DNA from: Planctomycetota bacterium
Lineage (GTDB): Bacteria; Planctomycetota; B15-G4; SIAN01
Length of the DNA: 64,000 nucleotides
NCBI GenBank assembly: GCA_028289345.1
Contig: JANQQL010000034.1
Coordinates: 1 to 64,000, forward strand
Direction: 5' to 3'
Shown here: in pieces, positions 17,186-26,783 of the stretch
Position numbering within the stretch: the stretch's first letter is position 1
How the letters are laid out: every line of letters starts with the position of its first letter
Made by a program: the position numbers and the translations under genes
The notes under the pieces: generated by a model
Told to the model about the DNA's origin: nothing
Databases searched by the model: none
The model's input: the letters and a program-made list of their open reading frames with translations, nothing else

Positions 17186-18409
17186 ATGAAGATCGCTCTC
17201 CTCTCCTTCGAGTACCCGCCCGAAACCGGCTTCGGTGGCATCGGCACGTACACGTGGTACCAGGCCCGCGGATTGGCCAAGATTGGCCACGAGGTGCACG
17301 TGCTGGCGGGAGCCACCGAGCCCACCGAACTGCGCACCACCGAGCACGATGGCGTTCAGGTCCACCGCTACCGCAGTGACGGTCGGCTCATGCGCATGTT
17401 CCGCCAGTTCGGGAAGCGGGAACTCTGGTGGACCCAAAACCGCCTGGAGAATGCCCTCAGCATGAAGCGCGGGCTGGCGGAGCTGCTCAAGACCCACTCC
17501 TTCGACGCGGTCGAGATGCCGGAGTGTGGCGCCGAAGGAGCGATCCTCAACCACCTCACCCACAAGAAGACCGTGGTGAAGTTCCACTCCCCCGCCGCGC
17601 TGATCATGAGCTGCTACGACGTAAAGCCGGCGGACATCAAGTACTGCTCGTTCGTGGAGCGGCGCGGAATCAATGGTGCGGGCGCGTTCACTTCCTGCTC
17701 TCAGTTCTTGGCCGACGAGGTGCGCACCAAGATGGGCGTGAAGCGGCCCATCCGCGTCATCCCCAATGGCATCGACGTCGACATGTTCGATGCCAGCGAA
17801 CAAGTCAACGCGCGCGAAAAGTTCGGGATTCCGAAGGACCGCATGATGATCTTCTTCGCCGGCCGCATGGAGCCGCGCAAGGGGATCCACTTGTGCAAGG
17901 ACATCGTGGAAGCGATCGCGACCAAGTACGAGGTGGCTTTCGTGTTCGCCGGCCAGGATCTCTTCAACTACATGAAGGACACCTTGCTGCCGCACATGGA
18001 GAGCCTGAACTTGAAGGGCTCGGTCCACTACGTGGGCAAGCTGGACCTGACCGACGTGGGCTCCTGCCTACGCCAGACCGACATCTTCCTGATCCCCAGC
18101 ACCTGGGAGAACTGCCCCTACTCCTGCTTGGAAGCCATGGCCGCCGGCCGCGCGATCATGAGTTCAGACGCGGGAGGCTTGCCGGAGCTGATTCGCGATG
18201 GCGAAACGGGCGTGCTGGCCAAGAGCGAAGAGTCCGCCGGCTTCATCGAAGGCCTGACGCGACTCATCGAGGATCCCGACTTCCGCCACAAGCTTGGCAG
18301 CAACGCCCGCCAGGCAATCGAGGACTCCTACACGGACGTTCACATTGCCAAGGTGACCGCGGATTATTACCGAGAGTGTTATCACGGCGGACCCGCGCCC
18401 CGTGATTGA
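17186..18409 (+). CDS. GT4-family glycosyltransferase
   Basis: This 407-residue GT-B enzyme starts with MKIALLSFEYPPETGFGGIG, the acceptor-domain glycine loop. The donor domain shows FAGRMEPRKGIHLCKDIVEA near 230 and ENCPYSCLE (E-x7-E) near 310, followed by AGGLPELIRDGETGVL. It is the first gene of a plus-strand series of glycan genes; the fusion protein starts 123 bases later. ATG 17186 is preferred to the open frame upstream because the family N-terminus begins there, although no clear ribosome site precedes it. Donor and acceptor sugars cannot be told from sequence. Confidence 0.92.
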   Translation: MKIALLSFEYPPETGFGGIGTYTWYQARGLAKIGHEVHVLAGATEPTELRTTEHDGVQVHRYRSDGRLMRMFRQFGKRELWWTQNRLENALSMKRGLAELLKTHSFDAVEMPECGAEGAILNHLTHKKTVVKFHSPAALIMSCYDVKPADIKYCSFVERRGINGAGAFTSCSQFLADEVRTKMGVKRPIRVIPNGIDVDMFDASEQVNAREKFGIPKDRMMIFFAGRMEPRKGIHLCKDIVEAIATKYEVAFVFAGQDLFNYMKDTLLPHMESLNLKGSVHYVGKLDLTDVGSCLRQTDIFLIPSTWENCPYSCLEAMAAGRAIMSSDAGGLPELIRDGETGVLAKSEESAGFIEGLTRLIEDPDFRHKLGSNARQAIEDSYTDVHIAKVTADYYRECYHGGPAPRD

Positions 18410-18532
18410 TGGAGCGGGGATTCTCGAACTCCTGGAGCCGAGACCCTGTGAGCTGGCATTTGCTCGAGGCGTTTGCGCCCGCCGCCTTTGACGGGACGCC
18501 ACTCGCCCGACCTGATCGAGAAGGAAGAGACG

Positions 18533-21500
18533 TTGGGATCTCTTGATCGAGAGTCCTACTACCTTCGCCGACGCACCCGCAAGGCTCTCGGGGTGTGCCA
18601 TGCTCCGTGGGTTCACGTGCACCGCTCCGCCAACGGCACCCTACGCCCTTGCCGCTTCACCGATGAGCAATACGGCACTTCCGCCAAAGAGGTTTGGGGA
18701 GGAGAAACCCAGCGCGAATTGCAAGAGAAGTTCGCCAAGGATGAAGTCGACGAAACTCGCTGCTCCCACTGCGTGGAATGGTGGAACGACCAGGTTCACG
18801 AAGCCAGCCCGGCGATGGCGGAGTTCGACCGTCACGACCTGAGCCAGGGCCCCCTCGAGGCCCCTCGCTCGCTCAGCATCGAGTGGAATGGACCGCTCAC
18901 CGACGAGGAGCTCGCGGTCTTCCAAGAGTGGCTCCCGGCCCTCGAAAGCTGCGAGATCACTTTCGAAGAACTCCCGGACGCGAACGATCCTTGGCTGCGA
19001 GCCCTGCAGGAGCGTCGCCAGCAATCCAAAGGCTCGGACTCGCCGTTCCGCGAGCACTGGCGCTACTGCGGCGTTCTCCCGGCAGCCTCGGACCTGCCCG
19101 AGTCTCTCGACACCGTGGTCGTGATTCACCCGATGATCACTGCCGAACCGGGCGCGCACTTCCGCGACGGACTGCTGCCGATCGGGGAGGTTTTGGACTC
19201 TCGAGACACCAAACTCGGACTGCGCGTTCCGCTGGATCGGGACAACTGGATTCACATTCCCGGCTGGATGGGGCTCGCGAAAGAGGTGGGCGCCAAGCTG
19301 CTTCCTCAGCTGACGCCTGGCTCTTCTTCGAACTCTCTGGCGGCCCTAGGGGCGGATAGTCTTTCGGCCATCCATGCCACCTTGGTGTCCTGGCTCGCGC
19401 CGGATGCTCCCGCCACCAAAGCGACCGAGGAAATCCTGGCAAGGCTGCGCGCTTGGCAGAACCGGAGCACCGAATCCAGCGACACCAACGAAGAGTTCGC
19501 TCTGCCGAGGCTTGATCACCCCTTGTGGCAAGACGAACACGCCGCCTTGCAGCTCCTCGCCGGCATGTTGCGCGTGTATCACTCACCGCGCTTGCAAGCC
19601 TGGTTTGAATCCCTGGCCAGCGAGGATTCTTTCGTCGAGCGAGCGCGGGAACATCGCGGTCTGCGAGTCGCTGCCCTTTGGCTGGTGGCAGGCTTCGAAC
19701 AGCGCGATCGCGCCACCCTGCTGGGGGACATCTTCGAGTCTCGCGGCAATGCTCGCCGAGTGGTCCAAGAAGACCGCAAGGCTCTGGAGTCCACGCCGCT
19801 TCACGAATCCTTCGTGGCTTGGAGCGACACGTTGCACCTCCCGGACTTGGAGGAGCGAGAGGAGCAGTTTCCCAGAGCAACGGCACGAGAGGCGGGAAGC
19901 GAAGACCCACAACTGACGGTCGTGATCCCCTCCTTCCAGCACGAAGCCTTCATTCAGCAAGCGATCGAGAGTGTGCTCGGACAGACTCTGTCCGCCTTTC
20001 GCCTGCTGGTCGTGGACGATGGCTCCAACGACCGAACCGTCGAGATTGCCAAGAGCATCTCCGACCCGCGCCTGCAGGTGGAACAGAACCCCAAGAACCT
20101 CGGGCTAGGAGCAAGCTTTGCACGCGCCCTGGGTTCGGTGAAGACGCCGCTGGTCGCCATTCTCAACTCCGACGACATGTTCCATCCCGAGCGACTCGAG
20201 AAATGCGTCGCGGAGCTCGACCAGCATCCGAACGTCAACTTGGTGGCGACTCGCCTGACTTGCATCGACCGCGAAGGACGGGTGTGCACGACGGCAGACA
20301 GCTCTCCTGCCTTCGACGGCTACCAAGTGCACGACTGGCTTTCTTGGTTCGAGAACCACTGCCCGAGCGCGGTGAAGCCCGAGGACCTCACGGCCCAGCT
20401 TCTGGAAGGCAACTTCCTGGTGACCAGCTCGAACCTTCTGGGCCGCACGGCATTCTTCCGGGCACAGGAAGAAGCATTCGTGCACCAAGAGTTCTGCCTC
20501 GACTGGCAGCTATTCTTGAACGCCGCGCGCAACGAAGGCCTGCGCCAGATCGAAGAACCGCTTCTGGGATATCGGCTCCACGGCGGCAACACGGTCTGGT
20601 GGGACGAGGACCGGGAGTGGCGCTACTACGTCGAGTCGAACCAGGTGGTCGCCCGAGCCCTGCAACATCTGCTCGAGGATCGGAAAGCCGACCCGAAGCG
20701 GCGAGCGCAGACCCTCCTCGAGGTCGTGGCCGATCACCTGCGACGGAACTCGGACGTGGACGGCGCAGCCGTACTGCTTGGGCTGTTCCTGGAGAAACTC
20801 GGCCTCAGTTCGCGGGATCTGCGGCCCCAAGCCATGAGCGAGCGCCTGCAGGCTCTCCACCGGACCGCCGCCGAAGGGCGCCGCGGGCGGGAGCTGCTCC
20901 AGGAACTCGGAGGTGAACTCGGGGAGTTCTATCGGCTCCGCGGAGAGCAGCCGTTCCTGCACCGCGTCCGGAATCAGCACGAAGCTCTCGCCGATCGCGT
21001 GACCCGAACCCTTGCGGATTGGAAGGGAGTGGTCCAGGATCGCGCCGCGGCCGAACGCCTCTGGCACGAGGCGGAGGCCGAACGGGATCGGGAAATCCAG
21101 GACAAGGCCGCGCTGTACCAGCAGATCGGCGAGCTTCAGGGAGTGGCCGAGGCCGCTCGATTCGAGGAAGGAGAACGGCTTCGGGAACGGGACGAAGCCC
21201 GTCGAGAACGGGATGAATCGCGCCAAGAGTGCGACATCTACCGGGAAGAGAAGGAACGCTCGGCACAGGAGCGGGACGAAGCCCGCGCCGAACTCGCCGA
21301 CACCCACTCGACCTTGAAGGAAGCGCACCGCTTGTTGAGAACGGCTCAGGACACGCTGAAGGCCAAGGAGGGAGAGATCAAGAGTAAGGAAGTCGAGATC
21401 AACAGCCTCGAGATCGAACGCAGCCAAGCCAAGGACGAGATCCGCGAGCTGCGCACCACTCTGACTCGACGAGTGGAAGAGATGGAGGCGAAGATCAGCC

Positions 21501-23014
21501 AGGTCCGCGACGAGCGCGAGGCACTGCGACGGAGTCTGGACGAGCGAACCTGGGAACGGGATCGCCTGCAAAACTCGGCGGAGTTCCGCTCCGGACACCT
21601 GCTGCTGAACAAGCTGCGCATGCGCGCGCCGCTCTCTTTCCTGGAGCGCTCGGGCCAACGGCTGCGACGCTGGCTCACCCGCCGTCGCCTGGCGATGCAC
21701 AGCCGCGGCCTGCCTTTCGGGCGCAAGGCCGGCAAACGCGCCATGGCCACCGCTTGCTGGAACTTCCCGATCTATTCGCAGACCTTCGTGTACCAGGAGC
21801 TGACCCAGCTCGTCGGTCACGACTTCGACTTGCGTTTCGTGTATTCGAAGCTGGATCCGCGGGATTACCTGCACGACCAATTCGCTCACCTTTGGGACGC
21901 GAAACGCGAACTGATCCTGCACAAGGACCTGAATCGCAAGGACTACGAGTACTACCAAAAGCGCATGCCGGAGAAGGTCGAGGCGCTGACCAAGCTGGTC
22001 AGCGAGGCCGCTGGCATGGAACCCGAAGACCTGCGCCATCACGACAACTTCTGGCAGGCGTTCAGTTACACGCGCATGGTGGAGGCATTCCGCCCGGACT
22101 ACCTGCATTCGTACTTCTTTTACGACCGCTCCTTCATGTCGCTGGTGGCGGGGTTCATGCTCGACATTCCTCGCGGGGTGAGCTGCTACGCCGACCACGT
22201 CATGGACGACTACGAGCTGAAGCTGGTCCCCCTGCACCTGAAACTGTGCGACATCGTGATTGCCACCTCGGCTCGCATCAAACGGGAACTCTTGGAGATC
22301 GGGCCCGGCACGGATCCAGACAAAATCCTGGTGAAGCCCAACGCCATCAATGCGGACAAATTCCCCGTGATCGAGCGTCCAGATCCAGAACCCGGACAGC
22401 CCTTCCGCCTGGTGTGCATCAATCGCATCGAACCCAAGAAGGGACTGACCTACTTGGTCGATGCGATGGCGATCCTGCGCGACAAGAAGTTTCCCGTGGA
22501 GCTGCATCTGGTCGGCGAAGCGGACCATGGCATTCAGTCGAGCCTGGATTACAACCAGCAGCTCCTCGAGAAAATCGAGGCGCTCGACCTGTGGGGGACC
22601 GTGCATCTGGAAGGCCGTCAGGACGAACAGGGAGTGCGTCGATTCCTCGGCATGTCCCACGTGTTCATGGCCCCCTTCGTGGAAACCACGACCGGGGACA
22701 AGGATGGCATACCCACCGCGTTGCTCGAAGCAATGTCGACGGGAATCCCGACCATCGCCACCGACGCTGGCTCCATGCTCGAGGTGATCGACGACAAACA
22801 AGAGGGACTGATCGTCGCCCAGTGTGACGGGGAAGCGCTGGCCGCAGCCATCGAAGGTTTGCTCGAAGACTCGAAAGGCCGGCAACGGATGGGTGAGAAG
22901 GCTGCGAAGAAGGCGCGAGAGAAGTTCGACGTGAAGGTCTGCGAGTCCATCTTCCACCGCAGGCTCGACCAGGTCCTCGAACGGCGGGCCAAGGGATCCG
23001 CCGGCGGCGCCTGA
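18533..23014 (+). CDS. giant fusion: SPASM-like cluster domain, GT2, coiled coil, GT4
   Basis: This protein of about 1493 residues joins four modules. Residues 15-85 look like a SPASM auxiliary-cluster domain: CHAPW (Cys22), PCRF (Cys40), a short EVWGG segment and RCSHC (Cys77, Cys80). No radical-SAM CxxxCxxC core exists here or upstream. Residues about 90-455 are unrecognised. Residues 458-690 are a GT2 domain (VVIPSFQHEAFI, VVDDGSNDRT, ILNSDDMFHPERL). Residues 826-1020 are a charged coiled coil. Residues 1067-1487 are a GT4 domain (INRIEPKKGLTYLVDAM; DGIPTALLEAMSTGIPTIAT). TTG 18533 is chosen because AAGGAAGAG precedes it; TTG 18473 is an alternative. A GT2 gene follows after 8 bases. It probably makes two successive linkages on a surface glycan. 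Confidence 0.85.
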   Translation: MGSLDRESYYLRRRTRKALGVCHAPWVHVHRSANGTLRPCRFTDEQYGTSAKEVWGGETQRELQEKFAKDEVDETRCSHCVEWWNDQVHEASPAMAEFDRHDLSQGPLEAPRSLSIEWNGPLTDEELAVFQEWLPALESCEITFEELPDANDPWLRALQERRQQSKGSDSPFREHWRYCGVLPAASDLPESLDTVVVIHPMITAEPGAHFRDGLLPIGEVLDSRDTKLGLRVPLDRDNWIHIPGWMGLAKEVGAKLLPQLTPGSSSNSLAALGADSLSAIHATLVSWLAPDAPATKATEEILARLRAWQNRSTESSDTNEEFALPRLDHPLWQDEHAALQLLAGMLRVYHSPRLQAWFESLASEDSFVERAREHRGLRVAALWLVAGFEQRDRATLLGDIFESRGNARRVVQEDRKALESTPLHESFVAWSDTLHLPDLEEREEQFPRATAREAGSEDPQLTVVIPSFQHEAFIQQAIESVLGQTLSAFRLLVVDDGSNDRTVEIAKSISDPRLQVEQNPKNLGLGASFARALGSVKTPLVAILNSDDMFHPERLEKCVAELDQHPNVNLVATRLTCIDREGRVCTTADSSPAFDGYQVHDWLSWFENHCPSAVKPEDLTAQLLEGNFLVTSSNLLGRTAFFRAQEEAFVHQEFCLDWQLFLNAARNEGLRQIEEPLLGYRLHGGNTVWWDEDREWRYYVESNQVVARALQHLLEDRKADPKRRAQTLLEVVADHLRRNSDVDGAAVLLGLFLEKLGLSSRDLRPQAMSERLQALHRTAAEGRRGRELLQELGGELGEFYRLRGEQPFLHRVRNQHEALADRVTRTLADWKGVVQDRAAAERLWHEAEAERDREIQDKAALYQQIGELQGVAEAARFEEGERLRERDEARRERDESRQECDIYREEKERSAQERDEARAELADTHSTLKEAHRLLRTAQDTLKAKEGEIKSKEVEINSLEIERSQAKDEIRELRTTLTRRVEEMEAKISQVRDEREALRRSLDERTWERDRLQNSAEFRSGHLLLNKLRMRAPLSFLERSGQRLRRWLTRRRLAMHSRGLPFGRKAGKRAMATACWNFPIYSQTFVYQELTQLVGHDFDLRFVYSKLDPRDYLHDQFAHLWDAKRELILHKDLNRKDYEYYQKRMPEKVEALTKLVSEAAGMEPEDLRHHDNFWQAFSYTRMVEAFRPDYLHSYFFYDRSFMSLVAGFMLDIPRGVSCYADHVMDDYELKLVPLHLKLCDIVIATSARIKRELLEIGPGTDPDKILVKPNAINADKFPVIERPDPEPGQPFRLVCINRIEPKKGLTYLVDAMAILRDKKFPVELHLVGEADHGIQSSLDYNQQLLEKIEALDLWGTVHLEGRQDEQGVRRFLGMSHVFMAPFVETTTGDKDGIPTALLEAMSTGIPTIATDAGSMLEVIDDKQEGLIVAQCDGEALAAAIEGLLEDSKGRQRMGEKAAKKAREKFDVKVCESIFHRRLDQVLERRAKGSAGGA

Positions 23015-23022
23015 GCGGACTC

Positions 23023-23895
23023 GTGTCCCTCGTTTCGGTCTGCATTCCCACTTACAACGGTTCCCGGACTCTGCGCCGTTGCTTGAACAGCGTGCTCGCC
23101 CAAGACGCAGACGTCGAGGTGGTGATCGGCGACGATCATTCCAGCGACGACACCCGGGAGATCGCCCGCTCGTTCCAGGATCCCCGCGTGCGAATGAAAG
23201 AGTTTCCCGAACGCTTGGGCATGACACGCAATTGGAACCGCACCATCGCCCTGGCTCGCGGGGACTACGTCGCTCTGGTCGGCCAGGACGATGAACTCGA
23301 ACCGTTTTGGGCCCGCAAGCTCGGCGGGCTCTTGGAGCGTCATCCGGAAGCAGACCTCGCGTTTGGCCGCCGACGGTTCTGCTTCGAAGACGAGGAAAGC
23401 CGAGCCACGGTCGGTGACTTCTTCGAGAACCGATACCCCGAGATGCTCGCCCCCTTCTACGAACACGTGGGCGAAGTCATTCCTCCGGCTCAGATGCTGG
23501 AAGAAGCCTTGCGCTTCTCCTTCGAAATCAACCTGATCGGCGAGCCAACGTTCGTCCTCTTCCGCCGGGACCATCCCGCGGTGGCGCGCGGCTTCGACGA
23601 GAACATGGCGCAGATGGTCGACTGGGAGTTCTACACGCGCTTCTTTCGCGACCGGCCCTTGCTGCACTGCCCGGAGATCCTCGGCACCTACCACATCCAC
23701 GCCCGGGCCTCGTCCATCGACAATGCCCCGCTCTCCAAGCACTACCGGGAATACGGCTACTTTCTGGACTTGATCAGAGAGAGATTCGCCTCCCTGCTCG
23801 CCGAGGATCAGGCGAAGATGCTCGAAGCTCGGCACGTGGAAGTGCGAGGGCTCCAAGTCGAGTGGGAGCAAAAGGAACAGGAGAAAGGCTCGTGA
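23023..23895 (+). CDS. GT2-family glycosyltransferase
   Basis: This 290-residue GT-A enzyme begins with a GTG start (VSLVSVCIPTYNGSRTL). VVIGDDHSSDDT near residue 40 binds nucleotide and GQDDELEPF near 88 is the DxD-like metal site. A C-terminal extension of about 80 residues is charged and possibly helical. It lies 8 bases after the giant fusion gene and its stop overlaps the next start (GTGA), so it belongs to the same operon. It most likely transfers one sugar in the pathway made by its neighbours. Confidence 0.9.
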   Translation: MSLVSVCIPTYNGSRTLRRCLNSVLAQDADVEVVIGDDHSSDDTREIARSFQDPRVRMKEFPERLGMTRNWNRTIALARGDYVALVGQDDELEPFWARKLGGLLERHPEADLAFGRRRFCFEDEESRATVGDFFENRYPEMLAPFYEHVGEVIPPAQMLEEALRFSFEINLIGEPTFVLFRRDHPAVARGFDENMAQMVDWEFYTRFFRDRPLLHCPEILGTYHIHARASSIDNAPLSKHYREYGYFLDLIRERFASLLAEDQAKMLEARHVEVRGLQVEWEQKEQEKGS

Positions 23896-26783
23896 GCGGT
23901 CTTGGCTGGCTTCGGGGACTCGGACTCGCCGCATGCGTGACCCTGCCTTCCTGCAACGACCAACCCACGCTTTCCGGCCCGCTTCAGGTGACTCGCCTGA
24001 CCGATCAATGGAAAGACATTGAGACGGTGGAAGGGGCGGTGACCGACTTTGTCCCGGCCCAGACCCTACGCTTCGAGGCACTCGAGCCGGTGGTCTTTGG
24101 CGACTGGTCCGTCCTGGAGCTGCCATGGCCCGCCATCAAAGAGAGCCTTCAGGTCCAAGCGGGCGGCAGAGATCTTCCCCATCGGCGCAGTCCAGAGATG
24201 GTGGCCTCGGCACGGGGCTACTTCTTCCTCCCCCGAGTATTCCCCATGGCCGCCGCTCGCGCCGAAGAAATCCAAGGCGTGCGGCAGCGACGACGAGCCG
24301 CTCCTCCGAGCCCCGAACACATCCAGCTGGTCAAGGACGGGGATTTCCTCGAAGCGTCGGTGATGTTTCCGGCCGAATCCACGCACCTGCATCTGTTGAC
24401 CAAGCGTGGTCCGGGTCCCGCTTCCCTGGAGATCTCGGTCGACGGAACCAACGCCGTTTCGATCGAGAGCGAATCCAAGGAGTGGCACACTCTCAAGATT
24501 CCACTGACGGCAACTGCCGGGTCCCATCGGGTTCGAGTCACCGCTCGAAAGGGAAAGACGGACTCCCAGGGAAAGTTCCTGGTCGCCGTGGCCTCCCTGG
24601 ACTTTCATCACCCCGGCGGCGATCGGCTCCTGATCTCGCGGAACTTGAAGACTGTGGATCTGCAATACGTTGCCCAGACTCCCGAGACGCGCATGTCGTG
24701 GGAAGGAGGGGATCAGCGACAGCTGCTGAGTGTGGGCGGCGCGATGACCCTTCAAGTGGAAGGTGGTGGTCGTCCCACCCTCGGCGAACTCGTGCCGGAC
24801 AACCCGTCCAACCCCTGGCAGTTCGCTCACGTTCCTGCCGGACTGCACCCGTTGAAGGTCGAGGGGAACGCCACGTCGATCACCGCCCACCATCCCGCCG
24901 CCGGGCTGATTCCCCAGCTGATCGTTCCCACTTTGCGTTTGCGCGATCACCCCGACGAAGACGGCGACCGTTCCGGCGCACCGGTCCCCTCGGAAACCTT
25001 GGACCGGGTGTTGGCGCGCATGGAACTCTTGGAAGACCGACGACCGGGATTCTGGCTGCCCTCCCCGTCTCGGCTCGAGATCAAGACCGAGCTCCGACCA
25101 GGAGCGCAGCTCGCGTTCGCCATCGGGATTCCCGAGACACCACCTCAAACCGTGGAAGACGAGTTCTCCCTTTCCGATCCGGAAGCCGAGGACGAATCGC
25201 TCGACAGCCAACCCGTGGGTTTCCGCGTGACCTGGATTCGAGACGGCCAGGAGACCGTTCTGGACGAGGTCGACGAAGTGTTCCCGGGCGATCCTTGGAC
25301 CGAGCGAAGGATTGAGGCTCCCGAGAACGCCGGCGACGGCGTGCTTCGTTGGGAAACCTTCGGCGCGTCCGGAATTCCCGCCGGATTCGCCGACCCGCGC
25401 ATTCTCCGTCAAGCGACAGAACCGGAAAACTACAACATCATCCTCTACGTGATCGACACGTTGCGTGCCGATCACCTCTCTTGCTACGGAGCCCAGCGAG
25501 AGACGTCCCCGTTCCTCGACTCATTGGCCGCGGACGGGTTCTTGTTCGAGAACACCTACGCCGTTGCCTCTTGGACCCGACCGTCCACGGTTTCCGTACT
25601 GACCGGCATTCTGCCCTCCTACCACGGGGCGAATGGCGGAGGAGCCCTTCCCAGCAATGCCGTCACCCTCGCCGAAACCCTGCGCTTGAACGGATACTCC
25701 ACCTGGGGCTACGCCGCCAACGTGCAAGTCAGCGCCCGCGGAGTGAAATGCGACCAGGGATTCCATCGGTTCTTGACCGAACTCGGGTTTCGGCGTTTGG
25801 CCAAGGACACGCGAGACTCTTCGTCGGGCCAGATCAACCAGGCGTTCTTTCCTTGGGTGGAAGAAAACGGCGGAGAACCGTTCTTCGCCTACCTGCACTC
25901 GCTCGACCCTCATTCACCTTACGCGCCTCCCCGCGCCAACCTTCCGTTTGGCAAGAGTTACCGAGGCCGGCTGAAAGGCGAGCCCCTGATCCCTCGGGAA
26001 AACCTTCGGCCGATGACCAACGAGCTGGAGATCGAAGACGTCGAGTACGTCATGGACGTGTACGACAACGAGATCGTCTACCAGGATCGCCAGATTCGTG
26101 CTCTCGTCGAGCATCTCCAAAAACTCGGATTGTGGTCGCGCACGATCCTCCTGGTGGTCTCGGATCACGGCGAGGAATTCCTCGACCACGGCGACTGGGA
26201 TCATTCCGGACGCATGTGGGAAGAACAGGTACGCGTTCCGGGGATCTTGCACTTGCCGGAATCGCTGCGCGCCGAGCTGGCGGTCACTCCCCACCGCATC
26301 AAAGATCCGATTTCCCAAATCGACGTGGCGCCGTCCCTGCTCGCGTTGGTCGGAATCGAAGACGCCTACCCCCGTCAGGGCCGGAGCGTGATGCCCCTGC
26401 TGAGGCAGAACTCCGACGAAGAATGGGTGTCCTATTGCGAAGAGCCGCGTGGCCGGGGCGAAGCCGACGACCTGGGAGCCCTGCGTCGCGGGGAATACAA
26501 ACTGATCTGGGAACACGACCCGGCGAAGGACGAGACCAAGTACCGGCTGTTCCACCTGCCCTCCGACCCTGGCGAGCAGATTGATCTTGCCACGAAGAAG
26601 CCGGACGTGTTGGAAGCCATGCTGCGCTGGCGTGATCGTTACCGGAAGGACGTGCAGGGCTTTCACGGCGAACTTCGGCGACTGGGATTGCCCCCCCTCG
26701 ACAAGTTGGAGCGGGTGCACTACGACGCCAGTCAATTGCAGCAGCTGGAAGCGCTGGGTTACGTCGGGGGTGAGGATCGATGA
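23892..26783 (+). CDS. large lipoprotein with C-terminal sulfatase-fold domain (Thr nucleophile)
   Basis: This 963-residue protein starts with GTG 23892 inside the previous stop; the leader ends in VTLPSC, a lipobox. Residues about 20-505 are an unrecognised, mostly beta-rich region that includes repeated LxF/VxV strands. Residues 513-963 are a sulfatase-fold domain: YVIDTLRADHLSCYG for the first metal site, SWTRPSTVS with Thr562 at the nucleophile place, and SDHGEEFLDHGDWDH for the second metal site. A Cys or Ser for formylglycine is absent. The tail is LEALGYVGG. The gene overlaps its neighbours on both sides by 4 bases. A role in modifying the exported glycan is inferred from position; hydrolase versus transferase is open. 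Confidence 0.88.
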   Translation: MSGLGWLRGLGLAACVTLPSCNDQPTLSGPLQVTRLTDQWKDIETVEGAVTDFVPAQTLRFEALEPVVFGDWSVLELPWPAIKESLQVQAGGRDLPHRRSPEMVASARGYFFLPRVFPMAAARAEEIQGVRQRRRAAPPSPEHIQLVKDGDFLEASVMFPAESTHLHLLTKRGPGPASLEISVDGTNAVSIESESKEWHTLKIPLTATAGSHRVRVTARKGKTDSQGKFLVAVASLDFHHPGGDRLLISRNLKTVDLQYVAQTPETRMSWEGGDQRQLLSVGGAMTLQVEGGGRPTLGELVPDNPSNPWQFAHVPAGLHPLKVEGNATSITAHHPAAGLIPQLIVPTLRLRDHPDEDGDRSGAPVPSETLDRVLARMELLEDRRPGFWLPSPSRLEIKTELRPGAQLAFAIGIPETPPQTVEDEFSLSDPEAEDESLDSQPVGFRVTWIRDGQETVLDEVDEVFPGDPWTERRIEAPENAGDGVLRWETFGASGIPAGFADPRILRQATEPENYNIILYVIDTLRADHLSCYGAQRETSPFLDSLAADGFLFENTYAVASWTRPSTVSVLTGILPSYHGANGGGALPSNAVTLAETLRLNGYSTWGYAANVQVSARGVKCDQGFHRFLTELGFRRLAKDTRDSSSGQINQAFFPWVEENGGEPFFAYLHSLDPHSPYAPPRANLPFGKSYRGRLKGEPLIPRENLRPMTNELEIEDVEYVMDVYDNEIVYQDRQIRALVEHLQKLGLWSRTILLVVSDHGEEFLDHGDWDHSGRMWEEQVRVPGILHLPESLRAELAVTPHRIKDPISQIDVAPSLLALVGIEDAYPRQGRSVMPLLRQNSDEEWVSYCEEPRGRGEADDLGALRRGEYKLIWEHDPAKDETKYRLFHLPSDPGEQIDLATKKPDVLEAMLRWRDRYRKDVQGFHGELRRLGLPPLDKLERVHYDASQLQQLEALGYVGGEDR

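Noticed and set aside
17186-18532. lost radical-SAM core upstream of the SPASM-like domain
   Set aside because: The upstream gene is a complete GT4 and only 123 bases separate the two; no CxxxCxxC motif is found in any frame there.
20510-23227. 905-codon minus-strand frame
   Set aside because: It is exactly antisense to the GT domains of the fusion protein and has no recognisable motif.
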